A DNA stretch of 37,508 nucleotides, from positions 1-37,508 of the forward strand of contig JANTFL010000013.1 of the NCBI GenBank assembly GCA_024763455.1, read 5' to 3'. The notes beneath the pieces are model-generated. The model was given only the letters and a program-made list of their open reading frames with translations, searched no databases and had not been told where the DNA came from. This DNA is from Sediminispirochaeta sp. (GTDB taxonomy: Bacteria > Spirochaetota > Spirochaetia > B11-G9). A program made the position numbers and the translations under genes. This document shows, piece by piece, positions 16,480 through 24,432 of this stretch. Every line of letters begins with the position of its first letter. Position 1 is the stretch's first letter.

Positions 16480-17649
16480 ATGCAGATTGAAGTAATTGAA
16501 GATAGAATGAATGAAGGAATCGCTGATCCTACGGTAATCAAGGTTATCGGTGTAGGAGGCGGAGGCAGCAATGCGGTGAACCGCATGATTGAAAGCGGGC
16601 TTAAAAAGGTAGACTTTATCGCGGTTAATACCGACATGCAGGCGCTTAAACTTTCGAAAGCTCAAATGAAGCTGCCGATTGGATCCAAGCTCACCGGTGG
16701 ACTTGGAGCAGGAGGTGTTCCCGAAACAGGAGAAAAAGCTGCCCAGGAAAACAGGGATGATATTGAAAACATCCTGCGGGGGGCTGATATGGTTTTTATA
16801 ACTGCAGGTATGGGCGGCGGGACCGGTACAGGGGCAGCTCCTGTGGTAGCTGATATTGCCCGGGCTTCAGGTGCACTTACTGTCGCAGTGGTCACCAAAC
16901 CCTTTGATTTTGAGGGGCGGCGCAAAATGCAGCTCGCTGAAGAGGGGATCGAAAAGCTCCGGGAAGCTGTTGATACCCTTATTATTATCCCGAATCAGTA
17001 TCTCATGAAAATTGTTGAAAAGAAAACACCAATTAAAGCTGCCTTTCTGATGGCTGATGATGTGCTGCGGCAGGGTGTTCAGGGTATCTCAGAGCTTATC
17101 ACTGTTACCGGTGAGATAAACATCGACTTTGCCGATGTAAGAACAATAATGAAAGGCAGGGGTGATGCTCTTATGGGTATCGGTGTTGGTTCAGGCGAGA
17201 ACAGAGCTGTGGATGCTGCGACAAATGCCATAAATAATCCTCTTCTTGAAGATGCACGGATTGAAGGGGCAAAAGGAATCCTTATAAACGTCACCGGAGG
17301 AGAAGACCTTTCCCTGTCTGAATATGATGAAGTAATCAAGATTGTTACGGCAAACGCAGACGAAGATGCATTGATTATTCCCGGACAAACTATAAATCCT
17401 CAGATGGAAGGAGAAATCCAGGTAACCGTAGTTGCCACAGGATTTAAAAACAGCAGTGTCTCCCGTACAGTAGAGGAAAAAGTGGAGAAAGAGGATGAAG
17501 TAATCCGGTACAAAGACTGGCTGAATCTGCAGAAAGGATTATCCAGGGAATCAAAAGGTTTTCTTTCCAGCAGGAACCAGCATGAAGTGGATTTGGGAAT
17601 CCCCACGGTCCTCAGAGGCCGGAAAGTATCAGGACAGGAAGCTGAATAG
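16480..17649 (+). CDS. ftsZ: Cell division GTPase FtsZ
   Basis: FtsZ is the tubulin-like GTPase that forms the division ring. The 389-residue protein has the N-terminal [13 protein letters not shown] loop, the tubulin signature GGGTGTG at residues 112-118, and the T7-type loop segment [11 protein letters not shown]. The C-terminal linker is short. The conserved tail peptide that binds FtsA is recognisable as [12 protein letters not shown], followed by seven further residues (VSGQEAE) instead of ending the protein. The ribosome site is in AGGGAGGGGG just before ATG 16480. Its TAG is followed with no gap by the ATG of a Xer recombinase. Confidence 0.98.
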   Translation: MQIEVIEDRMNEGIADPTVIKVIGVGGGGSNAVNRMIESGLKKVDFIAVNTDMQALKLSKAQMKLPIGSKLTGGLGAGGVPETGEKAAQENRDDIENILRGADMVFITAGMGGGTGTGAAPVVADIARASGALTVAVVTKPFDFEGRRKMQLAEEGIEKLREAVDTLIIIPNQYLMKIVEKKTPIKAAFLMADDVLRQGVQGISELITVTGEINIDFADVRTIMKGRGDALMGIGVGSGENRAVDAATNAINNPLLEDARIEGAKGILINVTGGEDLSLSEYDEVIKIVTANADEDALIIPGQTINPQMEGEIQVTVVATGFKNSSVSRTVEEKVEKEDEVIRYKDWLNLQKGLSRESKGFLSSRNQHEVDLGIPTVLRGRKVSGQEAE

Positions 17650-18597
17650 ATGAAAAGGACTACTCTTCTTCAGGAGTATCAGAATTACCTCTATCTTCAG
17701 CAGAGGCTTTCTGCATCCACTATTGAAACATATATGCAGGATGTTTTAAGACTGGAATCCTACCTGCAGTTCCGTTCAAGGAATTTTGTAGAAGCTGATT
17801 CTGCTGACATAATAGGGTATTTTGCCTCCCGGCAGGAAGAGGGAATAGATCAGAGAACAATTGCAAAAGGCTTAAGCAGTATAAAGTCTTTTTACCTGTT
17901 TCTCAGTTCAGAGGGGTACATAGAGGAGAGTCCGACTTCCCGGATAGAATCTCCAAAGGGGACTGTTCCCCTCCCCGAAGTCCTTTCTCCTGAAGAAGTT
18001 GATAGTTTTCTGAATTCAATAGATATCTCTTCCCCGGTTGGGCTTAGAGACAGGGCCATGTTTGAGCTTATTTATTCCTGCGGGCTGAGAATAAGTGAAG
18101 CAGCTGCTATTACCTGCGGAAATGTTTTTTTTGACGAAGAATTGATCCGGGTCACAGGAAAGAGGAACAAGGAGAGAATCCTACCCTTAGGTGACGATGC
18201 CTTCAGGTGGCTTCAAAAATATATGGAGTATGGAAGACCGCTCCTGATTAAAAAGGGGATTACGGACACTGCCCTCTTCTTGAGTATTCGGGGGAAGGGG
18301 ATGTCCCGCAAAGGAATATGGAAGAGATTTCATGCTTATGCTGAGCTCAGCGGTTTGAAAGCAAAGGTACATACCCTTCGCCATTCCTTTGCAACCCATC
18401 TTATTCAGGGGGGTGCAGATCTGAGAATCGTTCAGGAACTTCTTGGACATTCTGATATAACCACTACTCAGATCTACACACATATTGGTAATGATGACCT
18501 GAGAAGAACTCATTCAGAATTTCATCCCCTTAATCGAATGGAGCACGAAGCAGGAGAGGGAAAATCACCGTATACAGATACGGGAGGCAGAAGATGA
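17650..18597 (+). CDS. Tyrosine recombinase, XerC/XerD type (first copy)
   Basis: Xer recombinases resolve chromosome dimers at dif during division. This 315-residue protein has the SAM-like N-terminal domain (LSASTIETYMQDVLRLESYL) and the catalytic domain with Arg147 in CGLRISEAA, a lysine in [26 protein letters not shown] and the nucleophile Tyr276 in TQIYTHI. All residues needed for catalysis are visible. A C-terminal extension of about 35 residues (from HPLNRMEHEAG) goes beyond the usual length. The ATG abuts the ftsZ stop, and the stop overlaps the following lipoprotein gene by four bases. I cannot tell from sequence alone which copy corresponds to XerC and which to XerD. Confidence 0.93.
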   Translation: MKRTTLLQEYQNYLYLQQRLSASTIETYMQDVLRLESYLQFRSRNFVEADSADIIGYFASRQEEGIDQRTIAKGLSSIKSFYLFLSSEGYIEESPTSRIESPKGTVPLPEVLSPEEVDSFLNSIDISSPVGLRDRAMFELIYSCGLRISEAAAITCGNVFFDEELIRVTGKRNKERILPLGDDAFRWLQKYMEYGRPLLIKKGITDTALFLSIRGKGMSRKGIWKRFHAYAELSGLKAKVHTLRHSFATHLIQGGADLRIVQELLGHSDITTTQIYTHIGNDDLRRTHSEFHPLNRMEHEAGEGKSPYTDTGGRR

Positions 18598-19325
18598 AAA
18601 GGATTCACTGCTATCTTGCTGCTGTGTTTATCTTAATGATACCGGGATTACTTGTATCCTGCAGTAAGGCCGATGAGAAAACCCTTCAAAGTCTTACGTC
18701 TACAGAAAGTGTCAGCGAAAATGGAGAAGTGAGCAATGAGCGGATTGTAGAACTGGAAAAGGGAATTAAAGAATATAAAGAGGAAGCGGACAGGACGGTA
18801 AAAGCTGGAGCAGAGATCGGTATATACTACCGTTTGGTAGGGCTGGAGTACATGAAGCTTAAGATGTATGGAAAAGCTTTCGATTATTTCGGGAAAGCAA
18901 TTGAGTACTATCCTGAAAACGAAGTGCTTTTTTATTACAGCGGGGTTTCGTTAGCCAGATCGGCAAAATCCGTATTGGCAGTCGAAGAAAGAAGAAATCT
19001 CATGCAGAAGGCAGCGGTGTACTACCAAAGAGCAATCGAACTGAATAGTGCGTATGGAGATGCCTACTATGCACTTTCTGTGTTGTATCTCTTTGAACTG
19101 AACAGACCGCTGGATGCTCTAAAGACCGCAGAAAAACTTTTAAATTTCGATGCCGGGAACATTGATGCACTTTTTATAAAAGCCAGAGCCGAGGCTGTTA
19201 CAGGTAATATAAGGGATGCCGTAGATACCTATAACAGGATTATAAAGATATCCAAGGATGACGATGCCGTATTAAAAGCAAGAGAATTCAGGGATACTCT
19301 GATGAGCGGAGGTTCCAATGGCTGA
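18594..19325 (+). CDS. TPR-repeat lipoprotein, function unknown
   Basis: The N-terminus MKRIHCYLAAVFILMIPGLL runs into LVSC with Cys23 as the probable lipidated residue, in a spirochaetal-style lipobox. A charged stretch follows. From about residue 75 to 235 there are tetratricopeptide-like helical pairs, for example GLEYMKLKMYGKAFDYFGKAIEYYPEN and AVYYQRAIELNSAYGDAYYALSVLYL. TPR domains bind partner proteins. Its location, coupled on both sides to a recombinase (four-base overlap) and dprA (eight-base overlap), is unexpected for a lipoprotein. T. pallidum has, from memory, small unknown genes in the same place between ftsZ and dprA. The function is unknown; a divisome or envelope scaffold is inference. 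Confidence 0.85.
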   Translation: MKRIHCYLAAVFILMIPGLLVSCSKADEKTLQSLTSTESVSENGEVSNERIVELEKGIKEYKEEADRTVKAGAEIGIYYRLVGLEYMKLKMYGKAFDYFGKAIEYYPENEVLFYYSGVSLARSAKSVLAVEERRNLMQKAAVYYQRAIELNSAYGDAYYALSVLYLFELNRPLDALKTAEKLLNFDAGNIDALFIKARAEAVTGNIRDAVDTYNRIIKISKDDDAVLKAREFRDTLMSGGSNG

Positions 19326-20316
19326 TCTGAGTACTCTGATTATAAGCAGAATTCCCGGACTTACCTCTAAGGAACGGTTGTTACTTGCAGAACTCTTTCC
19401 GGAATCCGATAGTCTCCTGAAACTTTCTGAAAATGATATCAACGGGATTATTGTCCGGAAACCAAAAACACAAAGCTATTCCATGAATCAACTGGCTGAG
19501 GAAGCAGAAAAAATCCTGGCGGTTACTGAAAAAAACAATATCAGTATTATTTGGTATTGGGATAGCGTATACCCGCCCCAGCTCCGGGAAATCTTTGATC
19601 CTCCGGTTGTCCTTTACACCAGAGGTGCGAAGATGGAAAATACTGTTCCTCATATTGCAGTTGTTGGAACACGTCATCCGGGAAGGAAGGGCAGGGAGAG
19701 TGCATACACACTTGGAGCCGGACTTGCAGAAAAGGGCATACCTGTTGTTTCCGGTCTTGCTTTGGGAATAGACAGTGCGGCGCATACCGGTGCTGTCGAT
19801 ACGAGGGGAAAGACAATTGCCGTTCTGGGCAATGGGATTGATTCGGTATATCCTCTGTCAAACAGAAAACTTGCCTGTAGAATCCTGGAGAATAACGGAA
19901 TTGTTTTAAGTGAGTTCCCCCCCGGCACCCCGCCGCTTAAGTACAACTTTCCCAAGAGAAACAGGATTATCAGCGGCCTTTCCAGGTCTGTTGTTGTTGT
20001 TGAAGCTCCATTGAAATCGGGAGCACTGATTACTGCAGATTTTGCACTGGAGCAGGGACGGGATCTATTTGTTCATGGATGTTCTCTTTCAAGCCCTGGA
20101 AACGAGGGGGCGCTGAAACTCTCTTTCGACGGAGCCGGGATCGTGGAATCTTCCGATGACTTATTCAACAACACCGGCTGCGGCAGTACAGGCTCTCTGC
20201 AGGTCCTTGAATCGCCGGAAGATTATTCTCTTTCTGATCTGTTTGCCATGGAACTCAAGGGTTCGCTTGTCCAGTACGAAGGAACCCGGTTTGTAACGGG
20301 AGGAGCACTGTTATGA
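19318..20316 (+). CDS. dprA: DNA-processing protein DprA (Smf)
   Basis: DprA binds incoming single-stranded DNA in transformation and loads RecA; it is widespread also in bacteria not known to be competent. The 332-residue protein has a helical N-terminal region and the Rossmann-like DprA core: VVGTRHPGRKGRESAYTLG, VSGLALGIDSAAHTGA, TIAVLGNGIDSVYP, LSEFPPGTPP, NFPKRNRIISGLS, VVVVEAPLKSGALITADFALEQGRDLF. The C-terminal winged-helix part looks shortened. ATG 19318 follows GGAGG and overlaps the lipoprotein gene by eight bases; the stop overlaps the next Xer gene by four. In many bacteria topA follows dprA; here it does not. Confidence 0.95.
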   Translation: MADLSTLIISRIPGLTSKERLLLAELFPESDSLLKLSENDINGIIVRKPKTQSYSMNQLAEEAEKILAVTEKNNISIIWYWDSVYPPQLREIFDPPVVLYTRGAKMENTVPHIAVVGTRHPGRKGRESAYTLGAGLAEKGIPVVSGLALGIDSAAHTGAVDTRGKTIAVLGNGIDSVYPLSNRKLACRILENNGIVLSEFPPGTPPLKYNFPKRNRIISGLSRSVVVVEAPLKSGALITADFALEQGRDLFVHGCSLSSPGNEGALKLSFDGAGIVESSDDLFNNTGCGSTGSLQVLESPEDYSLSDLFAMELKGSLVQYEGTRFVTGGALL

Positions 20317-21209
20317 TAACCGAATACCTGCGGTATCTTGAAAGTGTACGGAACCTGTCTCCTGCTACAGTAAAGGCATACGGAGAAGATTTGGATCTCT
20401 ACAAAAAGTTTCTGGAGGAATACGGTTCCGGAATCCTGGAGGTTAGAGTTCGGGATGCCAGGAATTTTGTCGGCTTTCTTAAAGAAAGAAAGCTGAAAGA
20501 GAGTAGTATTAATAGAGCACTTTCTTCGGTAAAGGGGTTTTATAAATACTGTATCAGGTTTGATCTAGCGGGTAAAAATCCTTTTGAAACGATTAAAAGT
20601 GTAAGCCGGTCCCGGAATCTGCCGGATCTTTTTTCGGTGGATGAGATAAAGAGCCTGCTTTCAATGCCCGATGGATCCGTTTTTGGTATCAGGGATAGAC
20701 TTATCATTGAACTTTTCTATTCCACCGGGTGCCGTATTGCGGAGCTTGTCGGAATGAATCTGTTCGACATATCTCTTAAGGGTAAAAACATTCTTGTAAG
20801 GGGTAAGGGGAAAAAAGAGCGGTTTGTGTTTCTTTCCGATGGAACGGTGAATCTTCTGAAGCAGTATTTAGGGGTCAGAAAGCAGATGAGAAAGTCTGAC
20901 AATACAGAGGATGCTTCGGCTCTTATTCTTAATACCAGAGGGAACAGAATAACCGAACGGGGCGTAAGATACATTTTGGAAAAATATTTGGATAGACTGG
21001 GGAGCGGGAAACATGTCAGCCCCCATTCATTCAGACATAGTTTTGCCACCCATCTTCTTGACAATGGTGCAGATTTGAGAATGGTCCAGGAACTTTTAGG
21101 ACATTCATCCATATCGACAACTCAGATTTACACCCATATCGGTTTGGAACGTCTCAGGAAGGTGTATAGAACATCACATCCCCATGGGGGAGGAAGGAGT
21201 GAGCGATGA
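20313..21209 (+). CDS. xerC: Tyrosine recombinase, XerC/CodV type (second copy)
   Basis: The 298-residue product is a standard-length Xer recombinase. The N-terminal domain reads [19 protein letters not shown]; the catalytic domain has Arg141 in [11 protein letters not shown], lysine in [28 protein letters not shown] and Tyr273 in TQIYTHI. It directly precedes hslV-hslU, the same arrangement as codV-clpQ-clpY in Bacillus, so I favour XerC. It begins four bases inside dprA and ends four bases inside hslV, so the dprA-xerC-hslV-hslU series is tightly coupled. It differs strongly in sequence from the copy behind ftsZ, so the two are probably partners rather than a recent duplication. Confidence 0.93.
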   Translation: MITEYLRYLESVRNLSPATVKAYGEDLDLYKKFLEEYGSGILEVRVRDARNFVGFLKERKLKESSINRALSSVKGFYKYCIRFDLAGKNPFETIKSVSRSRNLPDLFSVDEIKSLLSMPDGSVFGIRDRLIIELFYSTGCRIAELVGMNLFDISLKGKNILVRGKGKKERFVFLSDGTVNLLKQYLGVRKQMRKSDNTEDASALILNTRGNRITERGVRYILEKYLDRLGSGKHVSPHSFRHSFATHLLDNGADLRMVQELLGHSSISTTQIYTHIGLERLRKVYRTSHPHGGGRSER

Positions 21210-21736
21210 GTTTTAGAGGTACGACAATCCTGGCTGTCCGGAAGGATGGTTCTGTCGCCATGGCTGGAGACGGACAGGTGACTCTTGGTAATACCGTTAT
21301 GAAGGGGCATGCCCGGAAGGTAAGGAGAATGTACAATGACGAGGTGATAACCGGATTCGCAGGAGCAACCGCGGATGCCTTCACGTTGTTTGAGCGGTTC
21401 GAAGGAAAAGTTAAGGAATACAACGGAGATATAACCAGAGCAGCAGTAGAACTTGCAAAAGAGTGGAGGACAGACAGGGTCCTGCGAAAACTGGAAGCAA
21501 TGCTTCTTGTGGCAAACAAGAAAAAAACACTTCTGATTTCCGGAACCGGGGATGTCGTTGAGCCTGATGAAGGAGCTATAGCAATAGGGTCGGGGGGTAA
21601 TTACGCGTACGCTGCGGCTTTGGCTTATCTGGACAATTCTTCCCTTTCTGCCAGTGAGATTGCACTGCGTAGTATGAAGATTGCTGCGGGGATATGTATA
21701 TACACGAATGACAATATTATTCTGGAGGAGCTTTAA
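21206..21736 (+). CDS. hslV: ATP-dependent protease subunit HslV (ClpQ)
   Basis: HslV is the proteasome-like peptidase that works as a double ring with HslU. The 176-residue protein has the family core [29 protein letters not shown], with a catalytic N-terminal threonine after a five-residue leader (MSFRG). Gly-containing segments [13 protein letters not shown] and [20 protein letters not shown] are also typical. The leader must be removed for activity, as in other HslV proteins with a propeptide. The start overlaps xerC by four bases; the stop overlaps the hslU ATG by one (TAATG). Confidence 0.97.
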   Translation: MSFRGTTILAVRKDGSVAMAGDGQVTLGNTVMKGHARKVRRMYNDEVITGFAGATADAFTLFERFEGKVKEYNGDITRAAVELAKEWRTDRVLRKLEAMLLVANKKKTLLISGTGDVVEPDEGAIAIGSGGNYAYAAALAYLDNSSLSASEIALRSMKIAAGICIYTNDNIILEEL

Positions 21737-23112
21737 TGAGAGTAAACCTTGATGAATTAACTCCGGCTCAAATTGTAAGTGAACTGGATAAATACATAAT
21801 CGGACAGGATAAAGCAAAAAAGGCAGTGGCAATCGCTCTGAGAAACCGGATGCGCAGAAGAATGCTTCCTCAGGAATTGAGAGAAGAGATTACGCCGAAA
21901 AATATTATAATGATAGGTCCTACCGGTGTAGGAAAAACAGAGATTGCGAGAAGGCTTTCACGCCTGTGCGGAGCACCGTTTATCAAGGTTGAAGCAACCA
22001 AGTATACCGAGGTTGGATATGTGGGCAGGGATGTTGAATCAATGATCCGCGATCTTATGAGTATAGCTGTAACAATGGTAAAAAGTGAACTCTCCGAAGA
22101 TGTCAGGGAGGAGGCTCAGCAGAGAACCGAAGAGGCGCTTCTGGACCTTTTGCTGCCGGGAATCAAAGAAAAAAAACCTGCTTCTTCCAGAGAATCCGGG
22201 GAATTGACTGTAGTCTCTCAGGAGCAGAACACACCTTCTTCAACCAGGGAAAAGTTTAGAAAAATGCTTAAAGAGGGGAAGCTTGAAGACAAAACAGTTG
22301 AGGTCGATGTCTCATCCGGAGGCTTTCCGGCTATCGAGATCTTTTCCGGAACAAACTTCGAAGAAATGGATCTGAATCTGGGAGGATTATCCAATATTTT
22401 CGGCGGGAAAAAGAAAAAGAAACGGGTTTCCATAGCCAGAGCCAGAGATATTATTATGGCAGAAGAGATGACTAAGCTTGTAGATACCGAGAGAGCATCT
22501 GAGGTTGCAAAAGAACGTGTTGAAGAGATGGGTATTATCTTTATTGATGAAATTGACAAGGTAGCGACGAAGGAAAGCCGTTCAGGAGCTGATGTGTCCC
22601 GCGAAGGGGTACAGAGAGATATCCTTCCTATAGTAGAAGGGAGCAAGGTGAATACCAAGTACGGTATTGTAGATACCTCTCATATCCTGTTTATTGCCGC
22701 CGGAGCGTTTCACATAAGCAAGCCTTCGGACCTTATCCCGGAGCTGCAGGGACGGTTCCCTTTAAGGGTAGAACTTGATGACCTGAGCAGTGACGATTTT
22801 CACAAGATTCTGACAGAAACGGAGAACTCTCTGACTATTCAGTATACCGAATTATTGAAAACCGAGGAGGTCTCACTGATTTTCACCGAAGAGGCAACAC
22901 GAAAGATAAGTGAGATTGCTGCAGAGGTTAATAAAAATACTGAGAACATTGGTGCACGAAGGCTTCATACTATTATGGAATTGCTTTTGGAGGATGTTTC
23001 CTTCAATGCACCGGATTTAAAGGGGCAGGAGATACGGATTACAGAGGAATATGTGGAGGAAAAACTTGTAAATATTGTACAGGACCAGGATTTATCCCGT
23101 TACATACTTTAG
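21736..23112 (+). CDS. hslU: HslU (ClpY) ATPase of the HslUV protease
   Basis: HslU is the AAA+ unfoldase that feeds HslV. The 458-residue protein opens with LTPAQIVSELDKYIIGQDKAKKAVAIALRNR, has Walker A GPTGVGKT at residues 61-68, the pore motif TEVGYVGRDVES, the intermediate domain (about 110-240), Walker B IIFIDEIDKVA, and sensor-2 region NIGARRLHTIMELLLED. It ends in the conserved tail QDLSRYIL, which inserts into HslV. The I domain carries a Lys/Ser-rich stretch, otherwise the length is normal. Downstream, after 55 bases, flgB begins, as in Borrelia where hslVU precedes the flgB operon. Confidence 0.97.
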   Translation: MRVNLDELTPAQIVSELDKYIIGQDKAKKAVAIALRNRMRRRMLPQELREEITPKNIIMIGPTGVGKTEIARRLSRLCGAPFIKVEATKYTEVGYVGRDVESMIRDLMSIAVTMVKSELSEDVREEAQQRTEEALLDLLLPGIKEKKPASSRESGELTVVSQEQNTPSSTREKFRKMLKEGKLEDKTVEVDVSSGGFPAIEIFSGTNFEEMDLNLGGLSNIFGGKKKKKRVSIARARDIIMAEEMTKLVDTERASEVAKERVEEMGIIFIDEIDKVATKESRSGADVSREGVQRDILPIVEGSKVNTKYGIVDTSHILFIAAGAFHISKPSDLIPELQGRFPLRVELDDLSSDDFHKILTETENSLTIQYTELLKTEEVSLIFTEEATRKISEIAAEVNKNTENIGARRLHTIMELLLEDVSFNAPDLKGQEIRITEEYVEEKLVNIVQDQDLSRYIL

Positions 23113-23154
23113 AAGGATTCAAAATGAACCGAAATATAAAAGGAAGAAGGATTT

Positions 23155-23161
23155 AAAGGAG
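23155..23161 (+). promoter_or_regulatory. Ribosome-binding site deciding the flgB start
   Basis: AAAGGAG stands six bases before a GTG at 23168. The open frame extends back into hslU (from 23075), but FlgB homology begins only after this GTG. Confidence 0.6.
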
Positions 23162-23167
23162 AAAAGA

Positions 23168-23587
23168 GTGTTTTTGAATAACAGTTTTGGTAAAAACCTG
23201 GACATACTGCAGCGGACAATGGATGTATCCATGATCCGGCAGGACGTTATTGCAAATAATATAGCGAATGCCGATACGCCCAATTTCAAGCGCTCAGATG
23301 TTAACTTCGAAGCTGAACTCAAGCGGGCTTTGGATTCCGAATCTGCAACAAACAGACTTCCTGCGGCCCTGACTGATGAAAAACATATTCCCTTTCACAG
23401 AACCAGAAATTACCGTGACGTTCAGCCCCGGCGTGTTCTTGATTATCTGTCCCAGTCTGATAACAACGGAAATAATGTAGATACGGAGCAGGAAAGCATG
23501 ATTCTTTTGCAGAATCAGCTCAGGTATGATCTTCTAGCACGGTCAGTGGCAAATCAGTTTTCCAGACTAAATATAGTATTAAGGTAA
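23168..23587 (+). CDS. flgB: Flagellar proximal rod protein FlgB
   Basis: FlgB is a rod protein of the flagellar basal body, exported by the type III apparatus into the periplasm. The 139-residue product has the rod/hook family N-terminus LQRTMDVSMIRQDVIANNIANADTPNFKRSDV (conserved DVIxNNIANxxTPxFK pattern) and the C-terminal segment NNVDTEQESMILLQNQLRYDLL. Length matches FlgB. The start is GTG 23168, supported by AAAGGAG six bases before it. It begins the flagellar gene series, 55 bases after hslU, and I see no strong promoter in that gap, so read-through from hslU is possible. Confidence 0.94.
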   Translation: MFLNNSFGKNLDILQRTMDVSMIRQDVIANNIANADTPNFKRSDVNFEAELKRALDSESATNRLPAALTDEKHIPFHRTRNYRDVQPRRVLDYLSQSDNNGNNVDTEQESMILLQNQLRYDLLARSVANQFSRLNIVLR

Positions 23588-23598
23588 GGGAGTAATAT

Positions 23599-24057
23599 AT
23601 GGGAATTTTCAGCAGTATTAACATTGCGGCATCGGGACTAAGTGCTCAAAGGACCCGTCTTGATGTTATTTCCGACAATATAGCCAACGTGGATACAACC
23701 AGAACTCCTGAAGGCGGTCCTTTCAGGCGAAGCAGGGTAGTATTCCGCCCCAGAGTTGAACAGCCGTATTGGCGTTCTCCCTTTCTGCCTGAAACAATGG
23801 ATAACGGTATCGGTAAGGGGGTAAGGGTAGTAAAAATCGAGAAAGATATAGACGCCAAGCCAAAGCTGGTTTACGACCCTACACATCCGGATGCGATAAA
23901 AAGCGGACCACAGAAAGGGTATGTAGAGATGCCGAATGTAAATATCGTAGAAGAGATGGTTGATATGATTTCGGCTTCACGAGCCTATGAAGCAAACGTT
24001 GCTGTGGTAAACGGCAGTAAGGCCATGTTCTCAAGAGCATTGGAAATTGGGAGATAA
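23599..24057 (+). CDS. flgC: Flagellar proximal rod protein FlgC
   Basis: FlgC builds the proximal rod together with FlgB and FlgF. The 152-residue protein has the typical N-terminal helix INIAASGLSAQRTRLDVISDNIANVDTTRTPEG and the C-terminal helix VEEMVDMISASRAYEANVAVVNGSKAMFSRALEI, which pack together in rod filaments. Length fits the family. GGGAG precedes ATG 23599. It lies eleven bases behind flgB and three bases before fliE in the conserved flgBC-fliE order. Confidence 0.95.
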   Translation: MGIFSSINIAASGLSAQRTRLDVISDNIANVDTTRTPEGGPFRRSRVVFRPRVEQPYWRSPFLPETMDNGIGKGVRVVKIEKDIDAKPKLVYDPTHPDAIKSGPQKGYVEMPNVNIVEEMVDMISASRAYEANVAVVNGSKAMFSRALEIGR

Positions 24058-24060
24058 TAG

Positions 24061-24393
24061 ATGAACTTTTTAAAGGCAGATCAGGTTATCGGTGACAGAA
24101 TCAGACTTGCAGTGACAAACCCCGGTCATATGCAGGGAACGGTACACCCGGGAAATGGAAATGAAATTCAGGACCAGGGGTTCGGTACGCTGGTTACCAA
24201 GGCTATAAACGGGGCAAATGATGCAGTTCAGCAAAGTGCAGCTCTAACTGAGCAGTACATTACCGATCCGGACAGTGTTGACGTTCACGATGTGACAATA
24301 GCGATGTCCGAAGCAAATTTAGCAGTCTCTTTGACGAAGAGCGTTATAGATAATGCTCTTAAAGCATACAGAGAGATTATTAATATCAGGTAG
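24061..24393 (+). CDS. fliE: Flagellar hook-basal body protein FliE
   Basis: FliE forms the junction between the MS ring (FliF) and the rod. The 110-residue protein has a variable N-terminus and a conserved C-terminal half beginning FGTLVTKAINGANDAVQQSAALTEQYITDPDSVDVHDVTIAMSEANLAVSL, in which VHDVTIAMSEA is the family signature, and ends LKAYREIINIR. It begins three bases after flgC with GGGAG in the flgC end as ribosome site. A 39-base gap with GGGAGGGGAG separates it from fliF. Confidence 0.94.
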   Translation: MNFLKADQVIGDRIRLAVTNPGHMQGTVHPGNGNEIQDQGFGTLVTKAINGANDAVQQSAALTEQYITDPDSVDVHDVTIAMSEANLAVSLTKSVIDNALKAYREIINIR

Positions 24394-24432
24394 AAAATAC
24401 GGAATTGCATACATTCTTTTTGGGAGGGGAGA

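Noticed and set aside
21128..21832. Long minus-strand open frame (234 codons) across xerC-hslV-hslU
   Set aside because: It lies antisense to three clear, overlapping genes, has Cys/His-rich low-quality sequence and no ribosome site or known motif. It is a shadow.
23075..23167. Extended FlgB frame starting inside hslU
   Set aside because: The added 31 residues are basic and unlike FlgB, while GTG 23168 has a good AAAGGAG.
23113..23167. Sigma-28-type or strong sigma-70 promoter before flgB
   Set aside because: No TAAA-N15-GCCGATAA-like or well spaced -35/-10 pair is visible in the 55-base gap; the best pair has a 15-base spacer and poor matches.
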